IMG/VR virus record: IMGVR_UViG_3300005098_000006
Span: 1-33,297 of that record
Direction: 5' to 3' (one strand)
Origin: a virus
Length of the DNA stretch: 33,297 bases
This document shows positions 15,873 through 24,358 of this stretch, piece by piece (the first letter of the stretch is position 1; each line of letters starts with the position of its first letter). A program made the position numbers and the translations under genes. The notes beneath the pieces were generated by a model. It was not told the DNA's origin and searched no databases. It worked only from the letters and a program-made list of their open reading frames with translations.

Positions 15873-16183
15873 TGGCAGGTGTAGAAGTATTATATACCAC
15901 CACAGAAACAAAAACAATAAATGTTTTGGGGATTGACATAAAAATCAAGACTTTGACAGGTTACGACTATTTGAAACTGACAGAAAGATCAAGAAATGGC
16001 ATGGATATAAACAGAGCAACATATGCAAAAGATTTGATAGGTGCTTGTGTTGTTGAACCACCTATTGAAATCGGGAAGTTAAAGACTTCTGCTCTGATAC
16101 TTTTGGTTTCAAAAATAGAAGATGCTTTGGGTGTTTCAGAGGTGGTCCAAAAAAACTTGAGTCCAGTGCAAATGCCAAAGTAG
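15872..16183 (+). CDS. tail assembly chaperone, short form
   Basis: About 103 residues, with ATG at 15869 or 15872; GAGGTG at 15861-15866 favours 15872. It lies between tube and tape measure, as expected of the short chaperone (gpG or gpE analogue) that coats the tape measure before tube assembly. The chain has a strand-rich N-terminus (INVLGIDIKIKTLTGYDYLK) and a helical middle. The zero-frame product ends with NLSPVQMPK and a TAG just after an A-rich slippery site, which produces the longer form. Confidence 0.75.
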   Translation: MAGVEVLYTTTETKTINVLGIDIKIKTLTGYDYLKLTERSRNGMDINRATYAKDLIGACVVEPPIEIGKLKTSALILLVSKIEDALGVSEVVQKNLSPVQMPK

Positions 16184-16344
16184 AAATGTACTTAATTGCT
16201 AAGGAGTTCGGTCTTTCCCCAAGAGAAGTCGAACAATGGTCTGTTGCACAAATAAGGGAGGCAAGTTTTTTTCTGAAGTACTATATAGAAAAAACAACTC
16301 CCAGTGAACCAAAAATCAAACCTGGTACTAAAGTATTTAGGTGA
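15872..16344 (+). CDS. tail assembly chaperone, -1 frameshift long form
   Basis: At 16148-16156 the zero frame reads CAA-AAA-AAC, which contains the heptamer A-AAA-AAC. Slipping back one base there gives an open extension of 62 codons (LESSANAKVEMYLIAKEFGL onward) to TGA at 16342-16344, for a fusion of about 157 residues. The extension is protein-like (SPREVEQWSVAQIREASFFL), with a W and aromatic residues common in the T-domain that binds the tape measure. The arrangement matches the lambda G/GT strategy conserved in tailed viruses. Without the shift, 16184-16348 would be an unexplained gap in a tightly packed operon. Confidence 0.75.
16138..16156 (+). promoter_or_regulatory. -1 programmed frameshift site with SD-like element
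   Basis: AGAGGTGG (16138-16145) is followed after four bases by the heptamer A-AAA-AAC (16150-16156). Internal Shine-Dalgarno-like elements upstream of slippery sites raise -1 shifting in known bacterial cases such as dnaX. Downstream I see only a weak five-pair stem (AAGTA/TACTT, 16178-16193) and no convincing pseudoknot. Frequency of shifting cannot be judged. Confidence 0.7.
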
Positions 16345-16348
16345 GTAA

Positions 16349-18499
16349 GTGGCTTTCGAACTCTCAACACTAGTTACGCGTTTAGGCGTTACAGGCCTTT
16401 CAGAGTCAATTTCGAGTATCCATACAATGGGAGCGTCGATGGATGAACTGGCTCTAAAAGGAAGGGGAGTTAGAGCCACTTTCCTTTACATGGGTTTTGG
16501 CGCTTGGCAAATGTCGAGGTTGATGAATGCTGCCAGCAAATATCTAATGGGCTTTGTCAAGTCGTCTGTATCAGCTTTTGCGGTTTATGAACAAACTTTA
16601 AAAAGGACAGCTGTTATCGCAGATGCAACAGCAGCAGAAACAGAACATCTTGGAAAAACTTTTCTTTCTTTGGGCAGGCAAACCGAGTTCATGACAACTG
16701 AGATTGGTCAAGCTGCTCAAAAGTTTGCTTTAGCAGGATTTAGAGCAAATGAAATTATAACTGCTCTTCCAGCAACACTTGCTCTGGCGACAATTGGAAT
16801 GCTAGATACAGCAGCTGCTACTAAGTTTGCAACCCAGCTTATAAGAGGTTTCAGGCTCGAGGTAGAAGATTTAAATTATGTTGTTAATTCTTTAACATAT
16901 GCAATTACAAATTCTTTGAATACAATGCATGCCTTGAGCATTTCTTTGCCTTATGTTGCAGGTATTGCAGCAGAACTTAACTATGAACTTACAGACATGG
17001 TCTCTGCTTTAATGATATTAGCTGATGCTGGTATCGAAAGCTCTAAAGCAGGAATGGCCTTGAGAACTGGATTGACTAGAGTTGCGAAAGCAATTGGTAT
17101 TGTTAATGAAGAAGCAGTCGGTGCAGAAGCAGTTATAAGAAAGTATGGTTTCCAGTTTGAAACGCAAGAAGGACAGATGAAAGATCTTGCAGGTGTTATT
17201 GACGAGCTGAATGACAAACTAGCAGGTCTTTCTGAACAGGAGAAAATTGTTGCTTTAAATGCATTATTTGGTCTCAGGTACGGTACATACTATCTTATGC
17301 TCATGGACAAGGGAGGAGATGTCATCAGAGAAAACACAAAAGCTCAAGAAGCATGGGCAGTGAAAAGCGCTCTTGTTAGCCATGGTTTCCGCGATACTAC
17401 ATATACTTTGAAATATTGGAGAAATCAGGTTCAGGAAGGCGAAATTTACATGAAGTACTTTACTGACACACTAGGTATGTCTGCCAAGGAAGCAGAATTA
17501 CTAGATAAAATTATTAGATCAAGCACTGATGATTTTAATGATTATACCAAAGCAATTGAGAAAGCGAGTTATGCTGAAGAAAAGAGATTTGAGCTGTTGC
17601 AAACCCTCAGTGGCCTTCAAAAACTTATGAAATCTGATATCGAGACTATTTATGTTACATATGCAAAGAAAATAACACCTGCACTTGAGCTTATATTTAA
17701 GTTACTAAGGCTGGTCTATGGAGTAGTTCTGAAGTTGCCTGGCAAAGGAGTAGTATCTAACATTATGTTGATAGCAGGTGCTACAACCACGTTAGCAGGA
17801 GCTGTTTTTGGTATCATTGCTCCTCTAGCTATGATGGTTTCATCTATTGCTATTATGGGTGTAAAATATACAGGTGTAGCAGGACCGATGGCGTTGGTGA
17901 CTACAGGTCTTCAGATGTTCTCAGCAACATTAAAAACAGCATTACCATTAATGTTTAAAGCAGGATTATATTTATTTGCAGTGTATAAAATTGCTCAAGT
18001 TACGATGCTCGTGTATGAATCTTTGAATGCTGTTTTTGGTAAAGGAGTAGCTACAATAGGTGCTTTAGTTTTTGCATTTGCAGCTTTAAATGCAGCTACC
18101 ATGTTATTCTGGAAAATAAATATAGCGATATCTGCAGCTAAAGCAATTTTGTGGTTTTGGAACCAATTACAAATCTTAATTCTTATGGTAGCCAAAAGAT
18201 TAATGTTTATGAATACTCAGCTCACATTATCTCAGCTTTTGATGGGACCAATTGGATGGCTGGCTCTAGCTATAGGAGCAGCAGGAGTCTCATATTATGC
18301 TCTGAAAAAAAGAGCTGAAGCTCCCGTCACATCACCTGTTTCCACGACTGCAACTACAAAGAGGACCACATACATTAATGTTGATGTGCATGGAAATACA
18401 GTAAATAGCGACAGTGACTTTGCAAAGATGGTAGGTGAAGAAATAACAGAAAGTGTATTAAGAGCACATGATGAAGAGTTTGAGAGGGTGATAGGATGA
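16349..18499 (+). CDS. tail tape measure protein
   Basis: This 716-residue protein starts at GTG, with AGGTGAG at 16339-16345 upstream. Residues about 70-340 form the PhageMin tail core: RTAVIADATAAETEHLGKTF, then FMTTEIGQAAQKFALAGFRA, LADAGIESSKAGMALRTGLT and IVALNALFGLRYGTYYLMLM. From about residue 465 there are several hydrophobic spans (IMLIAGATTTLAGAVFGIIA; ATIGALVFAFAALNAATMLF; PIGWLALAIGAAGVSYYAL) that may cross the host membrane during DNA delivery. No lysozyme or peptidase domain is seen. At about 0.15 nm per residue the tail would be near 105 nm, a family rule of thumb and not a measurement. The next gene overlaps by 4 bases (ATGA). Confidence 0.88.
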   Translation: MAFELSTLVTRLGVTGLSESISSIHTMGASMDELALKGRGVRATFLYMGFGAWQMSRLMNAASKYLMGFVKSSVSAFAVYEQTLKRTAVIADATAAETEHLGKTFLSLGRQTEFMTTEIGQAAQKFALAGFRANEIITALPATLALATIGMLDTAAATKFATQLIRGFRLEVEDLNYVVNSLTYAITNSLNTMHALSISLPYVAGIAAELNYELTDMVSALMILADAGIESSKAGMALRTGLTRVAKAIGIVNEEAVGAEAVIRKYGFQFETQEGQMKDLAGVIDELNDKLAGLSEQEKIVALNALFGLRYGTYYLMLMDKGGDVIRENTKAQEAWAVKSALVSHGFRDTTYTLKYWRNQVQEGEIYMKYFTDTLGMSAKEAELLDKIIRSSTDDFNDYTKAIEKASYAEEKRFELLQTLSGLQKLMKSDIETIYVTYAKKITPALELIFKLLRLVYGVVLKLPGKGVVSNIMLIAGATTTLAGAVFGIIAPLAMMVSSIAIMGVKYTGVAGPMALVTTGLQMFSATLKTALPLMFKAGLYLFAVYKIAQVTMLVYESLNAVFGKGVATIGALVFAFAALNAATMLFWKINIAISAAKAILWFWNQLQILILMVAKRLMFMNTQLTLSQLLMGPIGWLALAIGAAGVSYYALKKRAEAPVTSPVSTTATTKRTTYINVDVHGNTVNSDSDFAKMVGEEITESVLRAHDEEFERVIG

Positions 18500-19434
18500 A
18501 AGATTGGATTGTGTCTGAAAATGAGACCGTTACTCTAGGAGGGTTTTGGTTAGAAGGAGTGAGAGTTGCCAGGCACGAGTTCAAAAATGACATTGTAACA
18601 CACCCAGTTGAGCCGGGCTTTGAAATCACCAACTTTATTGTAAATGAGCCACTTGAAGTTAGGTTAGATGTGACTTTTTTCTCTGGGCGTGACCGCTTTA
18701 GAGATAGACAGTGCAAGCATCTGATATGGTTACGTGATAAGAAAGTGCCTGTAGAGTTTTTCTCTACCGTGACAGGGTATGTTGAGCATATGGTAATAGA
18801 AAGCATGGAAGTAACAACCGATAATGCTTCTGGTAATACTTATTCCGCTTCGATCATGCTAAAAGAGATACAAATAGCAGAAATAAAGGTAGAAGTCTTA
18901 CATCGGATAGCTGAAGGTGAGGATGTATATGCGAATGTAGAAAAAGATTTTTTTTACAGGAATGGTGATTTAGAGACACCAAAAAGATCTCCTGTGCCGG
19001 TTGATTATAACGCGATTTTGAGGGAGTGGGGATCTTTGAGATCTTCTTCATTTTGGGGAGGAGAAGAAAGTGATTTCGCAAAGGAAATTTATTTGGACTT
19101 TGAACAAGATCCAGAAGCTCCTTCACAGCGCATTAGAACTAATATATGGATACATGGAGAAAAGGTGGAATGTGTGTGTCATCTTCGATGGGAGCCACCG
19201 AAAGTTCCTACTGCCGAAGGAAGGACACATTTGATGATAGAGCCCTTTAACAAAACAGGATATCCTGAAGATTTTGCTTTTTTCAGCGGATATGTATGGG
19301 AAAGTCTCGATGGTAATAAGGTAGCTGAATACACTGGTACTGACCCGGAAGGACATTTAGCTTTCTTAATTTTGTGTAAAAACCACAACTTTCCTGGAGT
19401 CGATATCAGAATTAGAGGGACAATGTGTGATTGA
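18496..19434 (+). CDS. baseplate protein with Dit-like N-terminal domain
   Basis: This 312-residue protein has an N-terminal segment LEGVRVARHEFKNDIVTHPV followed by EPGFEITNFIVNEPLEVRLD. It matches the 'tehPVE.G..itdhi...P..l.l' pattern of Dit-like baseplate proteins that follow the tape measure. The first 135 residues form this domain. The remaining 175 (after a Pro-rich linker) form a second beta domain with WIHGEKVECVCHLRWEPP and a Trp/Gly-rich end. The role would be a ring joining tube and hub, with the C-terminal part perhaps an accessory or binding domain. The ATGA overlap couples it to the tape measure. Confidence 0.65.
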   Translation: MKDWIVSENETVTLGGFWLEGVRVARHEFKNDIVTHPVEPGFEITNFIVNEPLEVRLDVTFFSGRDRFRDRQCKHLIWLRDKKVPVEFFSTVTGYVEHMVIESMEVTTDNASGNTYSASIMLKEIQIAEIKVEVLHRIAEGEDVYANVEKDFFYRNGDLETPKRSPVPVDYNAILREWGSLRSSSFWGGEESDFAKEIYLDFEQDPEAPSQRIRTNIWIHGEKVECVCHLRWEPPKVPTAEGRTHLMIEPFNKTGYPEDFAFFSGYVWESLDGNKVAEYTGTDPEGHLAFLILCKNHNFPGVDIRIRGTMCD

Positions 19435-20454
19435 ATGTTTGAAAAATTTATATGGTTAAATATCAAAAACTTAGAAGGCAAGTCATTGACATTCAGCCAA
19501 CAAGGACGTGATAGTGATAGCCATATATTTTTCGATGTGAAAGGAGATGACAATGCAAATGCTACTGAGGCAAAGATACGTTTGTTTAACTTACAAGAAA
19601 GCACAATAAAAAATATTACGTGTGGCTCCAGTGTAACTCTGGCAGCTGGTTATGTGCCTACTTCTGAAATGAAAGTAACTCTTATAGAAGATATGATAGA
19701 GAATTATCGTGCACATGACGCGATGGCGAAAACATTTGCCGATTTATCATATGGTGTCATTTTTACAGGGTATGTAAATACGAAGCAAGTTGAAATTAAA
19801 AGACCTGACTTAGAAGTTAAGTTACAGTGCTTGAGCCAAATAAAAAGCTTATTATCTGAAGAGGTGGATCAGAATCTTACATGGTCGACCCCTGTCACTG
19901 CGAAAGCAGCTATATCTCAACTGATTTTAAGATCAGGTGCAGGTCTCGGTCAGTTGCCGGAAAGTGACGGTTTAACATATGATCATTTGGAGTTTTCTGG
20001 TACTACAGGAGAAACATATTATCAAGCTATTAAGCAAATATGCGACGAAAATCACTGGAAATTTGTGGAAACAGGTTCAGTTGTTAATGTTATAGAGGAA
20101 GAAGATGGATACATTGAGGAGCTTGGATATGTGCTCAACAACAGATCAGGTCTCATTTCAGTTACACCTTCTGAGGAAACATATTCTGAAAAGGTCGATT
20201 TGAGAACGAGTTACAAAGTAAAATGCTTCCTATATTACGGGTTAGCAGTCCGTCATCTTGTGAAGATCGAGCATCCAATTCTTAATGCAACCTGTATGAT
20301 AGATACTGTAAGGTTTGTTTCAGATAAGTACAGGCATCATGCAGAAATGTCTGTTTCTCCTGTGACATCAAGGACTGCAGTTAAGTTTTATCCCTTGTCT
20401 CAGATACATCCTCTGGGTGAGGGAGTTAATATATTTTCATTATATGAGGAATGA
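19435..20454 (+). CDS. baseplate hub protein (gp27/gpD-like)
   Basis: This 339-residue protein starts directly after the previous stop (TGA-ATG). The N-terminal strand region (LNIKNLEGKSLTFSQQGRDS) and the alternating beta/alpha order fit a tail hub. Hub-like features include EAKIRLFNLQESTIKNITCG, GVIFTGYVNTKQVEIKRPDL, then a domain with CDENHWKFVETGSVVNVIEE and the final barrel. The hub holds the spike and closes the tube. There is no clear Shine-Dalgarno at the usual distance, so it may depend on re-initiation. The call fits its place before the spike gene. Confidence 0.7.
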   Translation: MFEKFIWLNIKNLEGKSLTFSQQGRDSDSHIFFDVKGDDNANATEAKIRLFNLQESTIKNITCGSSVTLAAGYVPTSEMKVTLIEDMIENYRAHDAMAKTFADLSYGVIFTGYVNTKQVEIKRPDLEVKLQCLSQIKSLLSEEVDQNLTWSTPVTAKAAISQLILRSGAGLGQLPESDGLTYDHLEFSGTTGETYYQAIKQICDENHWKFVETGSVVNVIEEEDGYIEELGYVLNNRSGLISVTPSEETYSEKVDLRTSYKVKCFLYYGLAVRHLVKIEHPILNATCMIDTVRFVSDKYRHHAEMSVSPVTSRTAVKFYPLSQIHPLGEGVNIFSLYEE

Positions 20455-20458
20455 TAAA

Positions 20459-21052
20459 ATGCCTGCTAAATCCGCTGGAATAAGAGTGAGGGAACAGATA
20501 GAATACAGACTTAAAAATTTCTGGACATGCATTCCTGTGATCATAAGGGAAATTGACTATGCTACACTTAGATGTAAAGTGCAACTGAAAGTTAAACCAA
20601 ATGAGAAAGAGCCACCTATAATAGCAGAAGTACCGATATGTTTGCAAAGGGGAAAAGATTGTACGATAATTCCTGATTTTGCAGTTGGTGATGTAGTATT
20701 ATGTGTATTCTCAAGATATGCTCTAGATAAATTATTAATAGATAAAGAAGTAGATGATCCTGTTATGACACGACAATTTGCAGTTTCTGACGCTATTGTT
20801 ATTGGTGGATTGTATGTAAGAAATGAGGAGATTCCACAAAAAGAAGATCCTACAGATTATACAATTATCAGAAAAACATCTACAGGATTCAGCCAAATCA
20901 TATTAAAAGAAAATGGCGATATTTATTTGAAAACAGATGGTAAGATTTTCCTAAACTGTGATGAATCTACGGGTAAGAAAGTTAGCAGAGTAGGAGATAA
21001 GGACTCTCGTGGAGATACTATGATAGAAGGAGCAGATAGGGTGTTTGCATGA
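20459..21052 (+). CDS. baseplate spike protein (gp138/gpV-like)
   Basis: 197 residues from the ATG at 20459, which follows GAGGA; an in-frame ATG at 20417 lies inside the hub gene and lacks a ribosome site. Residues about 20-95 form an OB-fold N-terminal domain (IREIDYATLRCKVQLKVKPN, then CTIIPDFAVGDVVLCVFSRY) as in Gp138-type spikes. The C-terminus has a short repeated strand pattern (GDIYLKTDGKIFLNCDESTG) consistent with a small trimeric beta-helix tip. It would pierce the host envelope on contraction. The ATGA overlap joins it to the gp25-like gene. Confidence 0.75.
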   Translation: MPAKSAGIRVREQIEYRLKNFWTCIPVIIREIDYATLRCKVQLKVKPNEKEPPIIAEVPICLQRGKDCTIIPDFAVGDVVLCVFSRYALDKLLIDKEVDDPVMTRQFAVSDAIVIGGLYVRNEEIPQKEDPTDYTIIRKTSTGFSQIILKENGDIYLKTDGKIFLNCDESTGKKVSRVGDKDSRGDTMIEGADRVFA

Positions 21053-21426
21053 ATACGTATGGAACAACACTACAGTTATGGAGAGTGCAGCATATACCTG
21101 CAAATATTAGATTTGTAGACGGTAGATTACAGACCGTGGAAGATGAAGAAAAAGTAGTTCAGGATATTTGCATTTTATTGCGTACTATGTATGGAGAAGA
21201 TATGTTTCATCGAACATTTGGTTTTGATAGTCCTAGAGTAGTTGATTCTCGAGCTGACAAACATTTACTGGAATTTCTTTTAAGAAAAGCACTCAAAACA
21301 TATCCTTTCCTTGCTAGCATTAATAGCATCGAAATAGGTGATATAACAGCATTTAGGGAAATACCAGTTACAATAAATCTAACAACAACTAAAGGGTCTA
21401 CAATTGAATTGAATATAACGGTGTGA
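21049..21426 (+). CDS. baseplate wedge protein (gp25/W-like)
   Basis: This 125-residue protein matches the gp25/W family of baseplate wedge subunits that start sheath assembly. The marks are a central helix pair (VVQDICILLRTMYGEDMFHR), the family signature around FGFDSPRVVDSRADKHLLEF, and the C-terminal strand (AFREIPVTINLTTTKGSTIE). The gene lies before the J-like gene, the standard order in contractile tails. The start shares ATGA with the spike stop. Confidence 0.85.
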   Translation: MNTYGTTLQLWRVQHIPANIRFVDGRLQTVEDEEKVVQDICILLRTMYGEDMFHRTFGFDSPRVVDSRADKHLLEFLLRKALKTYPFLASINSIEIGDITAFREIPVTINLTTTKGSTIELNITV

Positions 21427-21429
21427 TAA

Positions 21430-22512
21430 ATGACATTCGGAGTAACATCATCAGGATTCAAACTGAAAACGTTTGACGATATAATTAAAGAGAAGAAAGC
21501 ATATGCTGTGCAGTACTTCGGTACAGATGTGGATCTAAACCCACATTCGACATTGATGAAATTCATGGAAGTGATTGCTTTTGAAGAAGCTCTTCTTTGG
21601 GAAGCTCTAGAAGCGGCATATTACAACACATACATTGACTTTGCAGAATCTGCATCACTAAATAACATTGCTGCTGTTATGGGAATTTATAGAAATCCTG
21701 CAGTTCCAGCAACAGGCGTTATTACAGTTACTGGTTCTCCGGGTACGACTATACCTGAAGGATGGATTGTCGAATCTACTGGAGGTATACAATTTCAAAC
21801 AACCGAAGAGAAAGTTATTGAAGCAGGAGGGACTGTAGACATTAACATAGTAGCGGTAGTTGCAGGTACAAGCGGTAATCTTGCCGCGGACTCTATAACC
21901 GTCATTCCCTCAGCGATTTCAGGAGTTACGAGTGTAAATAATAACTCTGCTACTACAGGTGGAATAGATTTAGAATCTGACGTTTCTTTGAGATATAGAT
22001 GCAAAACAGCACTATCTGTAGCTGGGAAGGGAACAGTTGCTTCCATAGTGGCCGCTGTTAATGCTGTTGCAGGTGTTGAAAGTGTATCATATGATGAGAA
22101 CCTTGACTTACATACATTATCTCTCGTGGTAGCTGGTAACTTCGATAGTAATGAAGTAGATAAGGCTATTGAGGAAACGAGGCCAGCGGGCATAAAAGTT
22201 ACTTGGGTATCCCCGACAATAATAGACATTTATGTTGATTGCACAATTACATTAACTGAGGATGCTCCCCTAGATACACTGGACAATGTAGCAGCTGAAA
22301 TCGATAATTATATAAACAATCTTGGAGCAGGAGAAGATGTGTTATATTTCGGTATAGTCGATGTGGTGATGGATACTGCGGGAGTTGCAGATATTGCAGA
22401 TCTGCAAGTTTCAAAGAATCCTCCACCTGTTGTGGGAGAGTCAAATATTACGATTACAGCAGCACAGATAGCTGCAACTGATACTACTAAAATATCTGTA
22501 GGGTCATCTTAA
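21430..22512 (+). CDS. baseplate J-like wedge protein
   Basis: This 360-residue protein has the full baseplate J layout. An N-terminal helical part (SFVAY-type helices with STLMKFMEVIAFEEALLWEA) is followed by YIDFAESASLNNIAAVMGI, the 'G.v.v.g..gt.ip.G....' module (VITVTGSPGTTIPEGWIVES) and GTSGNLAADSITVIPSAISG. The typical ESDVSLRYRCKTALSVAGKG and an inserted strand domain complete it. It forms the wedge around the hub. The 3-base gap to gp25 supports one operon. The function is well supported by family. Confidence 0.9.
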   Translation: MTFGVTSSGFKLKTFDDIIKEKKAYAVQYFGTDVDLNPHSTLMKFMEVIAFEEALLWEALEAAYYNTYIDFAESASLNNIAAVMGIYRNPAVPATGVITVTGSPGTTIPEGWIVESTGGIQFQTTEEKVIEAGGTVDINIVAVVAGTSGNLAADSITVIPSAISGVTSVNNNSATTGGIDLESDVSLRYRCKTALSVAGKGTVASIVAAVNAVAGVESVSYDENLDLHTLSLVVAGNFDSNEVDKAIEETRPAGIKVTWVSPTIIDIYVDCTITLTEDAPLDTLDNVAAEIDNYINNLGAGEDVLYFGIVDVVMDTAGVADIADLQVSKNPPPVVGESNITITAAQIAATDTTKISVGSS

Positions 22513-22541
22513 ATGACAAATATAAAAGAGGTGAAATAAGT

Positions 22542-22994
22542 ATGGCAGCACCAAGTGTAAAGTGGTATCTCTGTACTGGGACAACCCCAGATAAGTCAGA
22601 AATAACCACATTGGATCATGGTACCATAGATGCTGGTACCTGGGGAGACGCACACTGCGTTGTAGCGACATTTACATTGAACGATGCAGAAGACTTAAGG
22701 TTTTGGGCCAACGATTTATACGACGACTCGAGAGCAGCTTCTTTAAACGCGGCAGCAGATTGGTCGCACCACTGGAGTCATTCCACAGGATATACTTCGC
22801 CTGCGACAATTGGAGATGCTTCCAAAGCAGACTGGGATGCACTAAGCGAATCTGAGCCCGGTAGCTCTAATTTGAGCAATGTAGCATCAGGAGCCGATAC
22901 AGAATATATATATCTAGCTATCAAACCGCCAGCTGATGCAGAAGATGGTACATGGGACGAGTTTAGCTATAGATTGTCTTATAAATATAGTTAA
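22542..22994 (+). CDS. small Trp/His-rich beta protein of unknown function
   Basis: 150 residues, with AGAGGTGAAA upstream of the ATG. The chain is rich in Trp, Asp and Ser, with WYLCTGTTPDKSEITTLDHG at the start, a WSHHWSHSTGY segment in the middle and YIYLAIKPPADAEDGTWDEF at the end. The overall look is of a single beta-sandwich domain for virion surface binding. It lies between the J-like gene and the glycosyltransferase/radical SAM cassette. It could be a short tail fibre or baseplate-peripheral protein. I do not recognise a family. Confidence 0.55.
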   Translation: MAAPSVKWYLCTGTTPDKSEITTLDHGTIDAGTWGDAHCVVATFTLNDAEDLRFWANDLYDDSRAASLNAAADWSHHWSHSTGYTSPATIGDASKADWDALSESEPGSSNLSNVASGADTEYIYLAIKPPADAEDGTWDEFSYRLSYKYS

Positions 22995-23013
22995 TGCAAT
23001 AATTATAAGATTA

Positions 23014-23041
23014 CTCAGGCCAATGCAATGGTCTGAGGTGA
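23014..23041 (+). promoter_or_regulatory. hairpin overlapping the ribosome site of the next gene
   Basis: CTCAGGCC (23014-23021) pairs with GGTCTGAG (23030-23037) around the loop AATGCAAT, eight pairs with one G-U. The 3' arm takes in the start of the GAGGTGATC ribosome site (23035-23043) of the gene at 23046. No T-run follows, so a terminator is unlikely. The hairpin could hold back translation of the cassette relative to the structural genes. Confidence 0.5.
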
Positions 23042-23045
23042 TCAC

Positions 23046-23681
23046 ATGTCTGAAAAACCAATCTTAACAAAACAGGATTTAACAACGAAATTTAATGTAT
23101 TGCCTTATGAAATAAGGGCTAGAATATTCTTTTCTCCAAAGTATGTTAATCTTTGGCTTCGACCATTCTGGAAAGCTGAGCTTGTTGACGGGACAATTAT
23201 TGATGAAATTGAACCAGATGGATCAGAAAGGAGATTTAAGGACATTAATAAAGCGAACTTATCGAAAGTACATATTTTCGCAAGAGGAGGACAATATGTT
23301 TCCACTCCTTTGTATAGTGGGAGGTATCCTGGAAGAAAATATGACCTTTGGCTTGATTTAAAGAATGGTGTCTTTTACGCTGATATGCCCGATGGGAAAG
23401 TAGCTAGAACTTTAGAATGTTCTGATCTTCCTTTGAAATATAATGAAGGAATTATTCTTTATAAAGAAACAAGCATACCGATACATTTCAATCCAGGTCC
23501 TTTAGCAGCTCCTAGCACACCTATGATCGATCACATTGGCTTAGGTTATAAAGTTAATTGGGGCGGTTTTAAATATCAGGTTGTTTGCAAGATATTCATG
23601 GATACCAAAACAGAATTCGAAGCGACAAAGACTAACTTAATTACAGGCGAGAAAATTATTATGGAGTGTGATCCAATATGA
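23046..23681 (+). CDS. unknown protein, first gene of the modification cassette
   Basis: 211 residues. The middle (PFWKAELVDGTIIDEIEPDG followed by SERRFKDINKANLSKVHIFA) resembles a pattern seen in uncharacterised phage proteins with 'W.A.y.DGt...e....g....f.di....l..f'. The C-terminal half is beta-rich (YKVNWGGFKYQVVCKIFMDT). No catalytic motif or membrane segment is seen. The last four bases overlap the GT2 gene (ATGA), so the two are made together. It may be a binding or scaffold protein for the modifying enzymes, which is inference from position. Confidence 0.5.
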   Translation: MSEKPILTKQDLTTKFNVLPYEIRARIFFSPKYVNLWLRPFWKAELVDGTIIDEIEPDGSERRFKDINKANLSKVHIFARGGQYVSTPLYSGRYPGRKYDLWLDLKNGVFYADMPDGKVARTLECSDLPLKYNEGIILYKETSIPIHFNPGPLAAPSTPMIDHIGLGYKVNWGGFKYQVVCKIFMDTKTEFEATKTNLITGEKIIMECDPI

Positions 23682-24358
23682 AAACAAGCATAGTCATAGT
23701 TACTTATAGGTTGCCGCAATACCTGGATCTTTGTATCAGGTCGATCAGGATGCATACTAAAGATTATGAGCTAATAGTAGTTAATAATGGACAAGACAAA
23801 GCAACTTTGAAGTTACTTAATAGGTATAAAAATATAATAACTATAAATAATGAGAAGAACTTAGGTTACTGTAAAGCACTTAATCAAGGTGTTAAAGCGG
23901 CTTCTTATAAAATGGTTGTACTCGGAACCAACGATATAATTGTAACACCAAAATGGCTTGAAATATTGCGTAAGGTATACCAAGTTAATAAACCAAACAA
24001 CCCAGGTTTGGTTGGCACATATTTCACATATGCTTCAGGTTTGCAAGATGCGGTTAGGAGCCGATGGATAAATCAGCCATTTATCACGAAAAGAGTGATA
24101 TTAGGCTGTACTCTGACGAAGGTAGAAGATTTTTGGAAAGTAGGTGGAATAGATGAAAACTTTCCAAATCTTGGAGGCAATTATGCAGATGATGACTTAA
24201 GTAGAAGATATTGGAATGCAGGTTTTAAGAATATAATTGCACCTGTTCTTATATTCCATTTCCCGAGTATGACATACACGTCAGGGTTGCTGAGTCATCA
24301 TGAAGATATGAAAAAAGGTGAAGAATATTATAGGGAAAAGTGGTCTGATGGAAATTAA
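23678..24358 (+). CDS. family 2 glycosyltransferase (GT-A fold)
   Basis: This 226-residue protein opens with TSIVIVTYRLPQYLDLCIRS, then ELIVVNNGQD and NLGYCKALNQGVKAASYKMV, the standard nucleotide-sugar domain of GT2 enzymes. At the usual DxD place it reads LGTNDIIVTPKWL (N85-D86), a weaker metal motif. The acceptor part has GGIDENFPNLGGNYADDDLS. No membrane segment is present, so it is probably cytosolic. It would transfer a sugar to a protein, glycan or base; the substrate is unknown. The next gene starts 11 bases before its stop. Confidence 0.85.
   Translation: MKTSIVIVTYRLPQYLDLCIRSIRMHTKDYELIVVNNGQDKATLKLLNRYKNIITINNEKNLGYCKALNQGVKAASYKMVVLGTNDIIVTPKWLEILRKVYQVNKPNNPGLVGTYFTYASGLQDAVRSRWINQPFITKRVILGCTLTKVEDFWKVGGIDENFPNLGGNYADDDLSRRYWNAGFKNIIAPVLIFHFPSMTYTSGLLSHHEDMKKGEEYYREKWSDGN

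Noticed and set aside
16181-16183. Read-through of TAG (for example as pyrrolysine) at the end of the short chaperone
   Set aside because: The zero frame meets TAA four codons later. TAG is also an ordinary stop at several other genes here (11608, 11993, 25364, 29771). The -1 frameshift explains the extension better.
23014-23037. Hairpin as an intrinsic terminator
   Set aside because: No T-run follows, and the ribosome site of the next gene overlaps the stem. A translation control element fits better.
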